Of a stretch of DNA of 33,268 bases, positions 27,247-33,268 are shown piece by piece; the stretch's first letter is position 1; each line of letters starts with the position of its first letter. Location of the stretch: NCBI GenBank assembly GCA_021298815.1, contig JAJTHE010000095.1, forward strand, positions 1 through 33,268, read 5' to 3'. Position numbers and translations under genes: made by a program. The stretch is from Betaproteobacteria bacterium. GTDB taxonomy: Bacteria; Pseudomonadota; Gammaproteobacteria; Burkholderiales; CAIKXV01. The notes beneath the pieces were generated by a model. That model was not told where the DNA came from. It was given only the letters and a program-made list of their open reading frames with translations, and ran no database searches.

Positions 27247-29232
27247 ATGGCCATTTCGTCACCGGGAATCGGTTCCAAGCTGGACGTGAACAGCATCGTC
27301 ACCCAGCTGATGCAGATCGAAAGTCGTCCGCTCACGCAGCTGGATACGCGCGAGATCAGCTTCCAGGCGAAGCTGTCGGCGTTCGGCTCGATCCGCAGCG
27401 CGCTATCGCAGTTCCAGGGGGCGATGGGCGGGCTTTCGGTGGCGAGCCGGTTCGAGGGCTCGACCGCGACCAGCACCGATCCGGCCGCGATCGCCGCCAC
27501 CGCCAGTGCGCGCGCGCCGGCCGGCAGCTACTCGGTCGAGGTCAGCGCGCTCGCGCAGAACCAGCGGCTGGTGGCGGCGGGGCAGGCGACCACCACGGCC
27601 AGCATCGGGGTGGGCACCATCACCTTCGATTTCGGCACCATCAGCGGCGGCACCTTCGACACGGTGTCGGGCAGGTACACCGGCGCCGCCTTTGCCACCG
27701 CCGGCAGCGGCGTGAAGACGGTGACGATCGCGCCGGGCTCGGGTTCGCTGTCGGGCATCCGCGACGCGATCAACGCCGCTGGCGTCGGCGTGACGGCCAG
27801 CATCGTGAACGACGGCGGTGCGTCGCCGTTCCGTCTGGTGCTCACCTCGGATCGTACCGGCGCCGCCAACGCCATGAAGATCACCGTCGACGGCGATGCG
27901 CCGCTCGCGGCCTTGCTGGGCCAGGATCCGGGCGGCACCCAGAACCTCGCGCAGACCGCCGCCGCCCGCAACGCGGCGCTGACCATCAACGGGGTCGCGG
28001 TGACCAAGGCCACCAACACGGTGTCGGATGCGCTCGAAGGCGTGACCCTGACCCTGGCCAAGACCAACGTCGGCTCGCCGGTGACCATCGCCGTGGCGCG
28101 CGACAACGCCAAGGCAGTCGCCGCGGGCGAGACCTTCGTCAAGGCCTACAACGATCTGTCCAAGACTCTGGAAGACCTGTCTGCCTACAACGCGGAGACG
28201 CGCACGGGGGCCGTGCTCAACGGGGACCCAGCCGTGCGCTCGCTGCAGAGCCAGCTGCGTTCCATCTTCAACCAGCCGCTGGGTGGCGCCGGCTCGAGCC
28301 TGCGCACGCTGAGCGACATCGGCATCGCCTTCCAGCGCGACGGGACCCTGTTGCTGGATGCCACCAAGATGAACCGCGTGATGGCGGCCAACCCGGGACG
28401 CATCGCAGGGCTGTTCGCGCCGCTGGGCTCGAGCGCCGACTCGCTCGTCGAGTTCGTGTCGGCCCGGTCGACCGTGCCCGCCGGCAGCTACGCGCTGGAC
28501 GTGACCCAGCTCGCCACCCGAGGCACCGGCAACGGCATGGCCGCCGCCGGGCTGACGATCACAGCCGGGGTCAACGACACCCTCGACCTCACCATCGACA
28601 GCACCGCGTTCTCCGTGACGCTGGCCGCCGGCACGTATGCCAGTGCCGCGGCACTGGCGGCAGAGCTGCAGGGCCGGATCAACGGCGCGAGCGCGCTCGG
28701 CGCCTCCGGTGGCGGCGTCCAGGTGAGCGAATCGGCCGGCGTGCTGACGGTGACTTCGAACACCTATGGCACTGCGTCCAAGGTGATCCTTTCCGGCGGC
28801 AACGCGCTGGGGGGATTGTTCGGGGCGAGCCCAGTGCGTGCGGACGGCATCGACGTGGCGGGCACCATCGACGGCGTCGCCGCCACCGGCTCGGGACAGT
28901 CGCTCACCTCCGCCGCCGGGCTGTCGGTGCGCGTCCTGGGCGGCGCCCTCGGGCAACGGGCGACGGTCGACTACACCGTCGGCTACGCATCCCAGCTGTC
29001 CGGCTTCGCCAGCACGCAGCTCGGTACCGAAGGCAGCCTCGCCGGCCGTACCGAGGGCATCAACCGTTCGGTATCGGTGATCGCGGACCAGCGCTCGGCC
29101 ATGCAACGTCGCCTGGAAGAGGTGGAAAGGCGCTACCGCGCGCAGTTCGGCGCACTCGACGTGCTCATCAGCAACCTGTCGCAGACCAGCGATTTCCTGA
29201 CCCAGCAACTGTCGGCGCTGAACAAGCAGTGA
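27247..29232 (+). CDS. fliD: flagellar filament capping protein FliD (HAP2)
   Basis: 661 residues, longer than the ~470 of enteric FliD. It forms the cap at the filament tip and guides flagellin assembly. The FliD N-terminal domain is at about 5-105 (Gly-Ile-Gly-Ser-Lys-Leu-Asp-Val-Asn-Ser-Ile-Val). A flagellin-IN-like unit (Gly-Ile-Arg-Asp-Ala-Ile-Asn-Ala-Ala-Gly-Val-Gly-Val) follows near 175. The C-terminal domain ends in a coiled coil with Gln-Thr-Ser-Asp-Phe-Leu-Thr-Gln-Gln-Leu. The extra length holds a second copy of the Pro-Ala-Gly-Ser-Tyr motif: Ser-Tyr-Ser-Val-Glu-Val near residue 95 and Ser-Tyr-Ala-Leu-Asp-Val near 415, suggesting an internal domain duplication. AGGAGGG precedes the ATG. 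Confidence 0.95.
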   Translation: MAISSPGIGSKLDVNSIVTQLMQIESRPLTQLDTREISFQAKLSAFGSIRSALSQFQGAMGGLSVASRFEGSTATSTDPAAIAATASARAPAGSYSVEVSALAQNQRLVAAGQATTTASIGVGTITFDFGTISGGTFDTVSGRYTGAAFATAGSGVKTVTIAPGSGSLSGIRDAINAAGVGVTASIVNDGGASPFRLVLTSDRTGAANAMKITVDGDAPLAALLGQDPGGTQNLAQTAAARNAALTINGVAVTKATNTVSDALEGVTLTLAKTNVGSPVTIAVARDNAKAVAAGETFVKAYNDLSKTLEDLSAYNAETRTGAVLNGDPAVRSLQSQLRSIFNQPLGGAGSSLRTLSDIGIAFQRDGTLLLDATKMNRVMAANPGRIAGLFAPLGSSADSLVEFVSARSTVPAGSYALDVTQLATRGTGNGMAAAGLTITAGVNDTLDLTIDSTAFSVTLAAGTYASAAALAAELQGRINGASALGASGGGVQVSESAGVLTVTSNTYGTASKVILSGGNALGGLFGASPVRADGIDVAGTIDGVAATGSGQSLTSAAGLSVRVLGGALGQRATVDYTVGYASQLSGFASTQLGTEGSLAGRTEGINRSVSVIADQRSAMQRRLEEVERRYRAQFGALDVLISNLSQTSDFLTQQLSALNKQ

Positions 29233-29263
29233 AGCTTCGCGCCGGCGCGGCGCGGCGCTCTTC
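29231..29263 (+). terminator. possible weak terminator after fliD
   Basis: Starting at the fliD stop, GAAG and GCGCC segments can pair imperfectly with GGCGC and CTTC, followed by ATTT. The stem has a bulge on the left side and a short T-run only, so this is a weak call. Confidence 0.25.
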
Positions 29264-29422
29264 ATTTCCGCCGAATCGTGCCGATGGTTGCGGGGACGGG
29301 ATCGCGGCAAGCGGCAGGCGTCAGCGGGCGGGCAGGTGCAGTCCGACCGGCGGCACCGCCAACTCGCAACACATCCGCGGTCGACCGATCCGGACAGAAC
29401 CAATCCACAGGGATACTCTTCG

Positions 29423-29896
29423 ATGCCAGCCAATCCGTTCCTTGCGAGCCGTGCCTACGCTGCCACCGGACTCGAGACCACGATCGCAGACGCCTCGCCC
29501 GAGCAACTGATCCTGATGCTGCACGACGGCCTGCTGGAGTCGCTGCACCGGGCGCGCTTCGCCATGTCCGAAGGACGCATCGCCGAGAAGGGCGAGGCGA
29601 TCTCCAAGGCGCTGGCGATCCTGACCGAGGGCCTGATGCCGGCGCTCGACCTGGAGCGCGGCGGCGAGATCGCCCGCAACCTCTCGGCCCTCTACGAGTA
29701 CATGATCACGCGCCTGATGCTCGGCAACCTGCAGAACGACGCCGCGCATCTCGAAGAGGTGTCGAAGCTGGTCCAGGAGCTGAAGAGCGCGTGGCAGCAG
29801 CTGTCGGCCCGGCCGGTGGCACGCACTGTCCAGCCGGCGGCCAACGAGCAGGCGCCCGCGGGCGCGCGCGTGAGCCTGTCCTTCGGCGCTGCCTGA
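29423..29896 (+). CDS. fliS: flagellin export chaperone FliS
   Basis: 157 residues. A cytosolic chaperone that binds the C-terminal D0 helix of flagellin and prevents early polymerisation. The four-helix FliS core covers about residues 8-130, with Ala-Tyr-Ala-Ala-Thr-Gly-Leu-Glu-Thr, Ser-Pro-Glu-Gln-Leu-Ile-Leu-Met-Leu-His-Asp-Gly and Leu-Tyr-Glu-Tyr-Met-Ile. A Pro/Ala-rich tail follows. The ATG at 29423 matches the usual family start; a weak AGGGA lies about 10 bases upstream. The preceding 190 bases hold no clear sigma-28 promoter, so it may be read from the fliD promoter. Confidence 0.93.
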   Translation: MPANPFLASRAYAATGLETTIADASPEQLILMLHDGLLESLHRARFAMSEGRIAEKGEAISKALAILTEGLMPALDLERGGEIARNLSALYEYMITRLMLGNLQNDAAHLEEVSKLVQELKSAWQQLSARPVARTVQPAANEQAPAGARVSLSFGAA

Positions 29897-29928
29897 CCTC
29901 CAACCCACGGGATCCGATCCGCGCGTCC

Positions 29929-30246
29929 ATGTCCGCGCTACAGGCTTACGAGGATGCCCTCGAACTCACCGAACGCATGCTGTCCTGCGCGCGTTCGGCG
30001 CAATGGGACCGGCTGGTCGAGCTGGAGAAGGAGCGTGGCGCCCTGCTTGAGGAGATCGCGCGGCGCGGTCCGGATGCCGGCCACGTGGCGGCCGATCGCG
30101 ACGGCAAGCGGCGCATCCTGCAGCGCATGATCGCCTGCGACCAGGAGATCGCGGCGCTGACCCAGGACTGGATGGGCGAGCTGCGGCAGATCCTGAACTC
30201 GGTCGATACCCGGCAGAAGCTCGAGCGGGCCTACGCGGCACGCTGA
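29929..30246 (+). CDS. fliT: flagellar export chaperone FliT
   Basis: 105 residues, almost entirely helical. FliT chaperones FliD, and in enterics also inhibits FlhDC. Leu-Thr-Glu-Arg-Met-Leu near the N-terminus and Trp-Asp-Arg-Leu-Val-Glu-Leu-Glu-Lys-Glu-Arg are the family-like features. The C-terminal helix includes Gln-Lys-Leu-Glu-Arg-Ala-Tyr. FliT is poorly conserved, so the call rests on size, helical pattern, and its place directly after fliS. The longer frame upstream is shadow; ATG 29929 is 32 bases after the fliS stop. Confidence 0.82.
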   Translation: MSALQAYEDALELTERMLSCARSAQWDRLVELEKERGALLEEIARRGPDAGHVAADRDGKRRILQRMIACDQEIAALTQDWMGELRQILNSVDTRQKLERAYAAR

Positions 30247-30328
30247 CCACGAACGCGGGCGGCGACGTTGACGCCGTCGAACCGGGGTAGCAAGATGCTT
30301 CGTCTGGAACCTTGCGGGACAGCTGGGC

Positions 30329-30808
30329 ATGGACTCGATCATCATCACCTGGCGCGAGCTGCTGCTGGTCCTGGCAGCGGTGCTCGCGGTCTATGTTGCC
30401 GAGATGCTCCTGCTGCTGCGGCGCGGCGGAAACCCGGGCTGGCGCCTCTGGCAGCGGGGTGCCCAGGCGCATGCGCAGGCGCGCGCGCTGGTGGAGTTGC
30501 GCGGCCAGCTCGAGGCGCTGCGGCTCGAGACCGCGCAGCTGCGGGCCCGGCTCGATGCGGCCGGGATGTCGCCGTCCGTGGAAGCAGCCTCTCAGGCGGT
30601 CGCCTCGCCCGCCTTTCGCGTGGATCCGGGGCCTGCGGCACCTGCCGGGGGCTACGGCTCGCCCGGCGCCGGCGACACGCCGTATGGCCACGCGATCCGG
30701 ATGGCGCGCGACGGTTGGCCCGTGGCCGACGTGGCGTCCGACTGCGGCATCTCGCGCGGCGAAGCCGAGCTGATCGTCGCGCTGTACCGGTCGCCATCCA
30801 CGCACTGA
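30329..30808 (+). CDS. DUF2802 membrane-anchored protein of flagellar clusters
   Basis: 159 residues. One N-terminal membrane segment (about 9-29), a basic patch (Leu-Arg-Arg-Gly-Gly), and a short coiled coil (about 48-78) come first. After a Pro/Gly-rich linker there is a C-terminal helix-turn-helix-like segment: Tyr-Gly-His-Ala-Ile-Arg-Met-Ala-Arg-Asp-Gly and Asp-Val-Ala-Ser-Asp-Cys-Gly-Ile-Ser-Arg-Gly-Glu-Ala-Glu-Leu. That C-terminus matches the DUF2802 family, found near late flagellar genes in beta- and gammaproteobacteria. No function is established. The architecture suggests a membrane-tethered protein with a DNA- or protein-binding tail. Confidence 0.75.
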   Translation: MDSIIITWRELLLVLAAVLAVYVAEMLLLLRRGGNPGWRLWQRGAQAHAQARALVELRGQLEALRLETAQLRARLDAAGMSPSVEAASQAVASPAFRVDPGPAAPAGGYGSPGAGDTPYGHAIRMARDGWPVADVASDCGISRGEAELIVALYRSPSTH

Positions 30809-30890
30809 GCGCACGCCGGCACGGCCTGCCGGCACACCGGCTGCAGGTGGTCCGCCGCGCCTGCTTCCACCTGGCGCAGGAGGTGCCGCG

Positions 30891-32126
30891 GTGACGCCGA
30901 TCGATCCTCCGGTCCGGGTTGGCCCGACGATCACCCCGGTCGTCCCCGCCGGCGCGACAATCGCCCTCGACAGGCGATTGTCGGCGGGGTCGCTCACCGT
31001 CGGACAGGAGGTCGGCGCCCGCCTGCTGTCCGACCGGGCAGGCGGACGATTCGTCGCGCTGATCGAAGGCCGTCCGGTCGAGGTGGTGCTGCCGCAGGGT
31101 GCGCGCAGCGGCGACACGCTGAGATTGACCGTGACTGCGGCACAGCCGAGGCTCGTCCTCTCCGCGCAAGGCGAGTCCCAGGCGGGGGCGGGCAGCGGTG
31201 CCGCCATCGGCGGGACCGCGCTGCCGGGGGTCGACGCGGCGCCCGATCCGTCCGCAGCGCGGCCGGGGCCGACGGCCGGCGCGGCCGACGTGTCGGTCAG
31301 TGCCGGCGCGCGCGCGTTGACCCGACTGGTCGCCGACATCGCGACGGCGGCGGCAGAGGGCAAGGCCGAGGCCGGACCTGCGGACGCCGATCGCCTGCCG
31401 GGGACGCGCGGGCCGCTGGTTGCCGTGCCGGCCAACGACCGTGGCGCCCTCGCAGGCCAGCTTGCGGCGGCGCTGTCGCGGACCTTCGCCGGGAGCGGGC
31501 TGTTCTACGAGTCGCACCAGGCGCAATGGGTCGCCGGCGAACGTTCCCTCGACGCGCTGCGGCAGGAGCCGCAGGGCAAGCTGGCACCGCTGCCGCCACC
31601 GCCGCCACCTCCACTGGCGGTCGCAGCCCCGCGGCCTGCCGCATCCGATGCGCCTGCGGCGCGCCTGCAGGCGCCCGCCTCGCGCGAACCCTCGCTGCCG
31701 GGCGGTGCGCCGCCGTCCGGCCCACCGGCCGGTGCCGCGCTCGCGGGCGTCGTGGATTCGTCCACCGCGGGCCTGGTGCAGCAGCAGCTTGCCGCGCTCG
31801 CTGCCGGCAGCGCCGGCTGGAGCGGGCTCGTGCTGCCCGGGATGCAGGCGCGCATCACCGTTCAGGAGCGTCCCCGCCCATCGGAGGATGAACAGCAGGC
31901 CGAGCCGGATGCACAGGCGGACTGGTCGACGCGGCTCGCGGTCATGCTGCCGCGGCTCGGTGCGATCGACGCGCAGCTGGTGCTGCGTGGAGACCGCCTG
32001 CTGGTGTCCGTCGCGGCGGGCGATGCGACGAGCGCGGAAGCGCTGTCTGCCGCGCGCCAGCAGCTCGTCGATGCCCTGGCCGCGGCCGGCCTGGCGGTCG
32101 ATGCACTCCAGGTCTCGGTGCGATGA
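30891..32126 (+). CDS. fliK: flagellar hook-length control protein FliK
   Basis: 411 residues. FliK measures hook length and switches the export gate from hook to filament substrates through FlhB. The N-terminal ~130 residues are weakly conserved; the middle is Ala/Pro/Gly-rich with a run of seven prolines. The C-terminal domain starts at Trp345 (Trp-Ser-Thr-Arg-Leu-Ala-Val-Met-Leu-Pro-Arg-Leu) and contains Ala-Gln-Leu-Val-Leu-Arg-Gly, fitting the Flg_hook fold, though the family's Gln-rich tail is not obvious. The GTG start has a good upstream AGGAGG. The stop overlaps the next gene by 4 bases. A strong inverted repeat lies inside its first codons (30944-30989). Confidence 0.8.
   Translation: MTPIDPPVRVGPTITPVVPAGATIALDRRLSAGSLTVGQEVGARLLSDRAGGRFVALIEGRPVEVVLPQGARSGDTLRLTVTAAQPRLVLSAQGESQAGAGSGAAIGGTALPGVDAAPDPSAARPGPTAGAADVSVSAGARALTRLVADIATAAAEGKAEAGPADADRLPGTRGPLVAVPANDRGALAGQLAAALSRTFAGSGLFYESHQAQWVAGERSLDALRQEPQGKLAPLPPPPPPPLAVAAPRPAASDAPAARLQAPASREPSLPGGAPPSGPPAGAALAGVVDSSTAGLVQQQLAALAAGSAGWSGLVLPGMQARITVQERPRPSEDEQQAEPDAQADWSTRLAVMLPRLGAIDAQLVLRGDRLLVSVAAGDATSAEALSAARQQLVDALAAAGLAVDALQVSVR
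30944..30989 (+). promoter_or_regulatory. long hairpin inside the 5' end of fliK
   Basis: CGACAATCGCC (30955-30965), a 7-base loop, then GGCGATTGTCG (30973-30983) make a perfect 11-bp stem. An outer 6-bp pair CCCCGC (30944-30949) with GCGGGG (30984-30989) can stack on it across a 5-base bulge. It lies 53-98 bases after the GTG. No T-run follows. Confidence 0.65.
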
Positions 32127-32488
32127 GCACGCCGCCGGCCCCGAAGTCGCCGCTGGCGGTCGCGCTGGCGTACCGCACCGGGGATGCCGCCCCGAAGGTG
32201 GTCGCCAAGGGCCGCGGGGCGCTCGCCGAGACCATCATCGAACGCGCACGCGAGGCCGGGGTCTATGTGCACGAGTCCACCGAACTGGTCGGGCTGCTGA
32301 TGCAGGTGGACCTCGACCAGCGCATCCCGCCGCAGCTCTATGTCGCGGTGGCGGAACTGCTCGCCTGGCTCTACCGGCTGGAGGGTCCCGGCGGCGGGCC
32401 GGCGCCGGTCAGTGGACCGAAAGCGCCGCCAGCAGGTCCGCCTCGAGGCGCAGCACCGCCCGCTCGTTCGACAGCACCGGGCCGCTGA
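32123..32488 (+). CDS. orphan FlhB C-terminal-domain (EscU/YscU/HrcU-like) protein
   Basis: 121 residues. It resembles only the cytoplasmic C-terminal part of FlhB, the type III export switch: Ala-Val-Ala-Leu-Ala-Tyr, Ala-Pro-Lys-Val-Val-Ala-Lys-Gly-Arg-Gly, Glu-Ala-Gly-Val-Tyr-Val-His-Glu-Ser and Leu-Leu-Met-Gln-Val-Asp-Leu-Asp-Gln-Arg-Ile-Pro. It lacks the membrane domain and the Asn-Pro-Thr-His self-cleavage site. Such small proteins often follow fliK and are sometimes called FlhB2 or FhlB. The start overlaps fliK by 4 bases, so they are co-translated. The last ~27 residues are Pro/Ala/Gly-rich and lie antisense to the GlnD end. Confidence 0.85.
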   Translation: MSTPPAPKSPLAVALAYRTGDAAPKVVAKGRGALAETIIERAREAGVYVHESTELVGLLMQVDLDQRIPPQLYVAVAELLAWLYRLEGPGGGPAPVSGPKAPPAGPPRGAAPPARSTAPGR

Positions 32489-32789
32489 TCAGCAGGGTGT
32501 CTTCGGCGCGCTCGCCGAGGGTGTTGATCAGCGCAGTGTGCACGCTGGTCTCGTACTCCACCAGCACGCGCGCGACGCCGTAGAGCAGTCCGGGACGGTC
32601 GCCGGCGACGATCGACAGCAACGCCAGATTCGGCTCCTTCGAATATGTCGACACACTTTCCGCCGCTTTTGTAACGTCGGCGTCCCCGGAACGTCGTCGC
32701 AAGTGACGTTCGAAAAGTTTTCGAACGTCGCCGACGGTTCTGAGCGGGAACAAGTCGGAATCCGGCACCAACCGGTTTTCGGGTTCCAT
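32409..32789 (-). CDS. glnD: C-terminal ACT domain fragment of GlnD (PII uridylyltransferase), 5' part missing
   Basis: 126 residues are open, of which about the last 75 (translated from ~32640 down to 32409) match the final ACT domain of GlnD: Val-Ala-Gly-Asp-Arg-Pro-Gly-Leu-Leu, Asn-Thr-Leu-Gly-Glu-Arg-Ala-Glu-Asp-Thr-Leu-Leu-Ile and Leu-Arg-Leu-Glu-Ala-Asp-Leu. GlnD uridylylates PII according to glutamine level, and this domain senses glutamine. The nucleotidyltransferase, HD and first ACT domains are absent. The first ~50 residues (32641-32789) use codons rare in the rest of the window (such as AAA, ACA, CGA, TAT) and do not look like GlnD. Either the gene is truly interrupted or the sequence is chimeric here. 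It overlaps the FlhB-like gene tail to tail by 80 bases. Confidence 0.75.
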   Translation of the reverse strand: MEPENRLVPDSDLFPLRTVGDVRKLFERHLRRRSGDADVTKAAESVSTYSKEPNLALLSIVAGDRPGLLYGVARVLVEYETSVHTALINTLGERAEDTLLISGPVLSNERAVLRLEADLLAALSVH

Positions 32790-33268
32790 CGTTTTCGGAT
32801 TAACCGGTTGATCTTGTCAATGAGTTCGCCACCTATTCGAATTTTTTGTTTTCTATTTACGTTTTTTTGTCGAGAAGGATATTATGAGTCGACCAGACTG
32901 GCGGTGCACTGCACGCGTCTGCTCTGTCTGCCCGTGCAGCAGCGGCCTGTACTGTAAAACCTTTTTACTGACGTTATTAATTCCGTCTAGCACAAAGCTA
33001 GAGTGTTTGTCGCTGACAGTCACTTCTGTACTAGTCTAATGTTTTCAGGCAAGGCTATTAGAAGGTTACTCCACTGTAAATATAAAGTTACTCCTTACCT
33101 TGCCTGCAATTATAAGAGTAGGGTGGAAATAAATGACAGCTCAAAACGCTCTAGCTTATTACGATACGGAAAATATTACAACCGCAAAAATCTTCATAGT
33201 ACAGGCCCCACGTTTTAAGAGAATAGTAGGGATTGGCACCACTGTATTCTCAATGTACTGTCTTAAAC
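32641..33268. other. AT-rich terminal block with no supported gene
   Basis: From about 32640 the sequence changes from very GC-rich to mixed and then, from about 32830, clearly AT-rich with T- and A-runs. Apart from the GlnD-fragment open frame and the inverted repeat, nothing is recognised. The only sizeable later open frame (33003-33218, 71 codons) has no domain, no ribosome binding site and non-bacterial-looking composition. It could be mobile-element, phage or host DNA, or an assembly join. Confidence 0.7.
32705..32729. repeat. 12-bp perfect inverted repeat at the composition boundary
   Basis: GACGTTCGAAAA (32705-32716), one central G, then TTTTCGAACGTC (32718-32729). Related short words recur nearby (AACGTCG at 32672, 32690 and 32725; AACCGGTT at about 32770 and 32802). 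It lies just outside the GlnD-like sequence. Confidence 0.75.

Noticed and set aside
29250..29300. Possible sigma-28 promoter before fliS (GCCGATGG near 29279)
   Set aside because: The sequence at the matching -35 distance agrees with the consensus at only about half the positions.
33003..33218. A 71-codon open frame in the AT-rich end
   Set aside because: No ribosome binding site, domain or context; short frames are expected by chance.

Overview
The window is a very GC-rich bacterial chromosome segment that looks betaproteobacterial, probably Burkholderiales. The evidence is a Bug/TctC solute-binding protein without transporter genes beside it, the gene order smc-zipA-ligA, and flagellar genes in the order fliC-flaG-fliD-fliS-fliT-DUF2802-fliK-flhB-like. 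No rRNA, tRNA, CRISPR array or insertion sequence was recognised. All assignments come from reading translated motifs and gene context; no database search was run.

Layout. (1) 366-1849: a TctC-type periplasmic binding protein converges with a small VOC/glyoxalase-fold protein. (2) 1976-10884: a housekeeping run on the + strand: smc, zipA, ligA, a hypoxanthine-type phosphoribosyltransferase, a methylthioinosine/methylthioadenosine phosphorylase and peptide deformylase. (3) 10894-24870: a decoration island that follows def after only 9 bases. It has two TPR/O-GlcNAc-transferase-like proteins, a DegT/VioA-like sugar aminotransferase, a NeuD/PglD-like acyltransferase, a beta-propeller protein, a TylF-like methyltransferase, a PhyH oxygenase, a second methyltransferase and a second PhyH oxygenase, all tightly packed on +. 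A third TPR/GT41-like protein lies on - and a WbqC-family protein is divergent from it. (4) 25059-32488: a late flagellar block: flagellin with a clear sigma-28 promoter, flaG, fliD with its own sigma-28 promoter, fliS, fliT, a DUF2802 protein, fliK and an orphan FlhB C-terminal-domain protein. (5) 32409-33268: the last ACT domain of GlnD on -, which loses recognisable similarity near 32640 where composition changes abruptly to AT-rich sequence with no supported gene.

Reading of the whole. The island next to fliC most likely builds and attaches a modified amino sugar to flagellin: an aminotransferase and an acyltransferase for a 4-amino-sugar-like residue, methyltransferases and non-haem iron oxygenases for trimming it, and TPR-GT41 enzymes to attach it to Ser/Thr of the flagellin centre. 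The pairing of two PhyH oxygenases, two methyltransferases and three different GT41-like proteins is the most unusual content. The right end may be an assembly chimera or a true insertion boundary in glnD.
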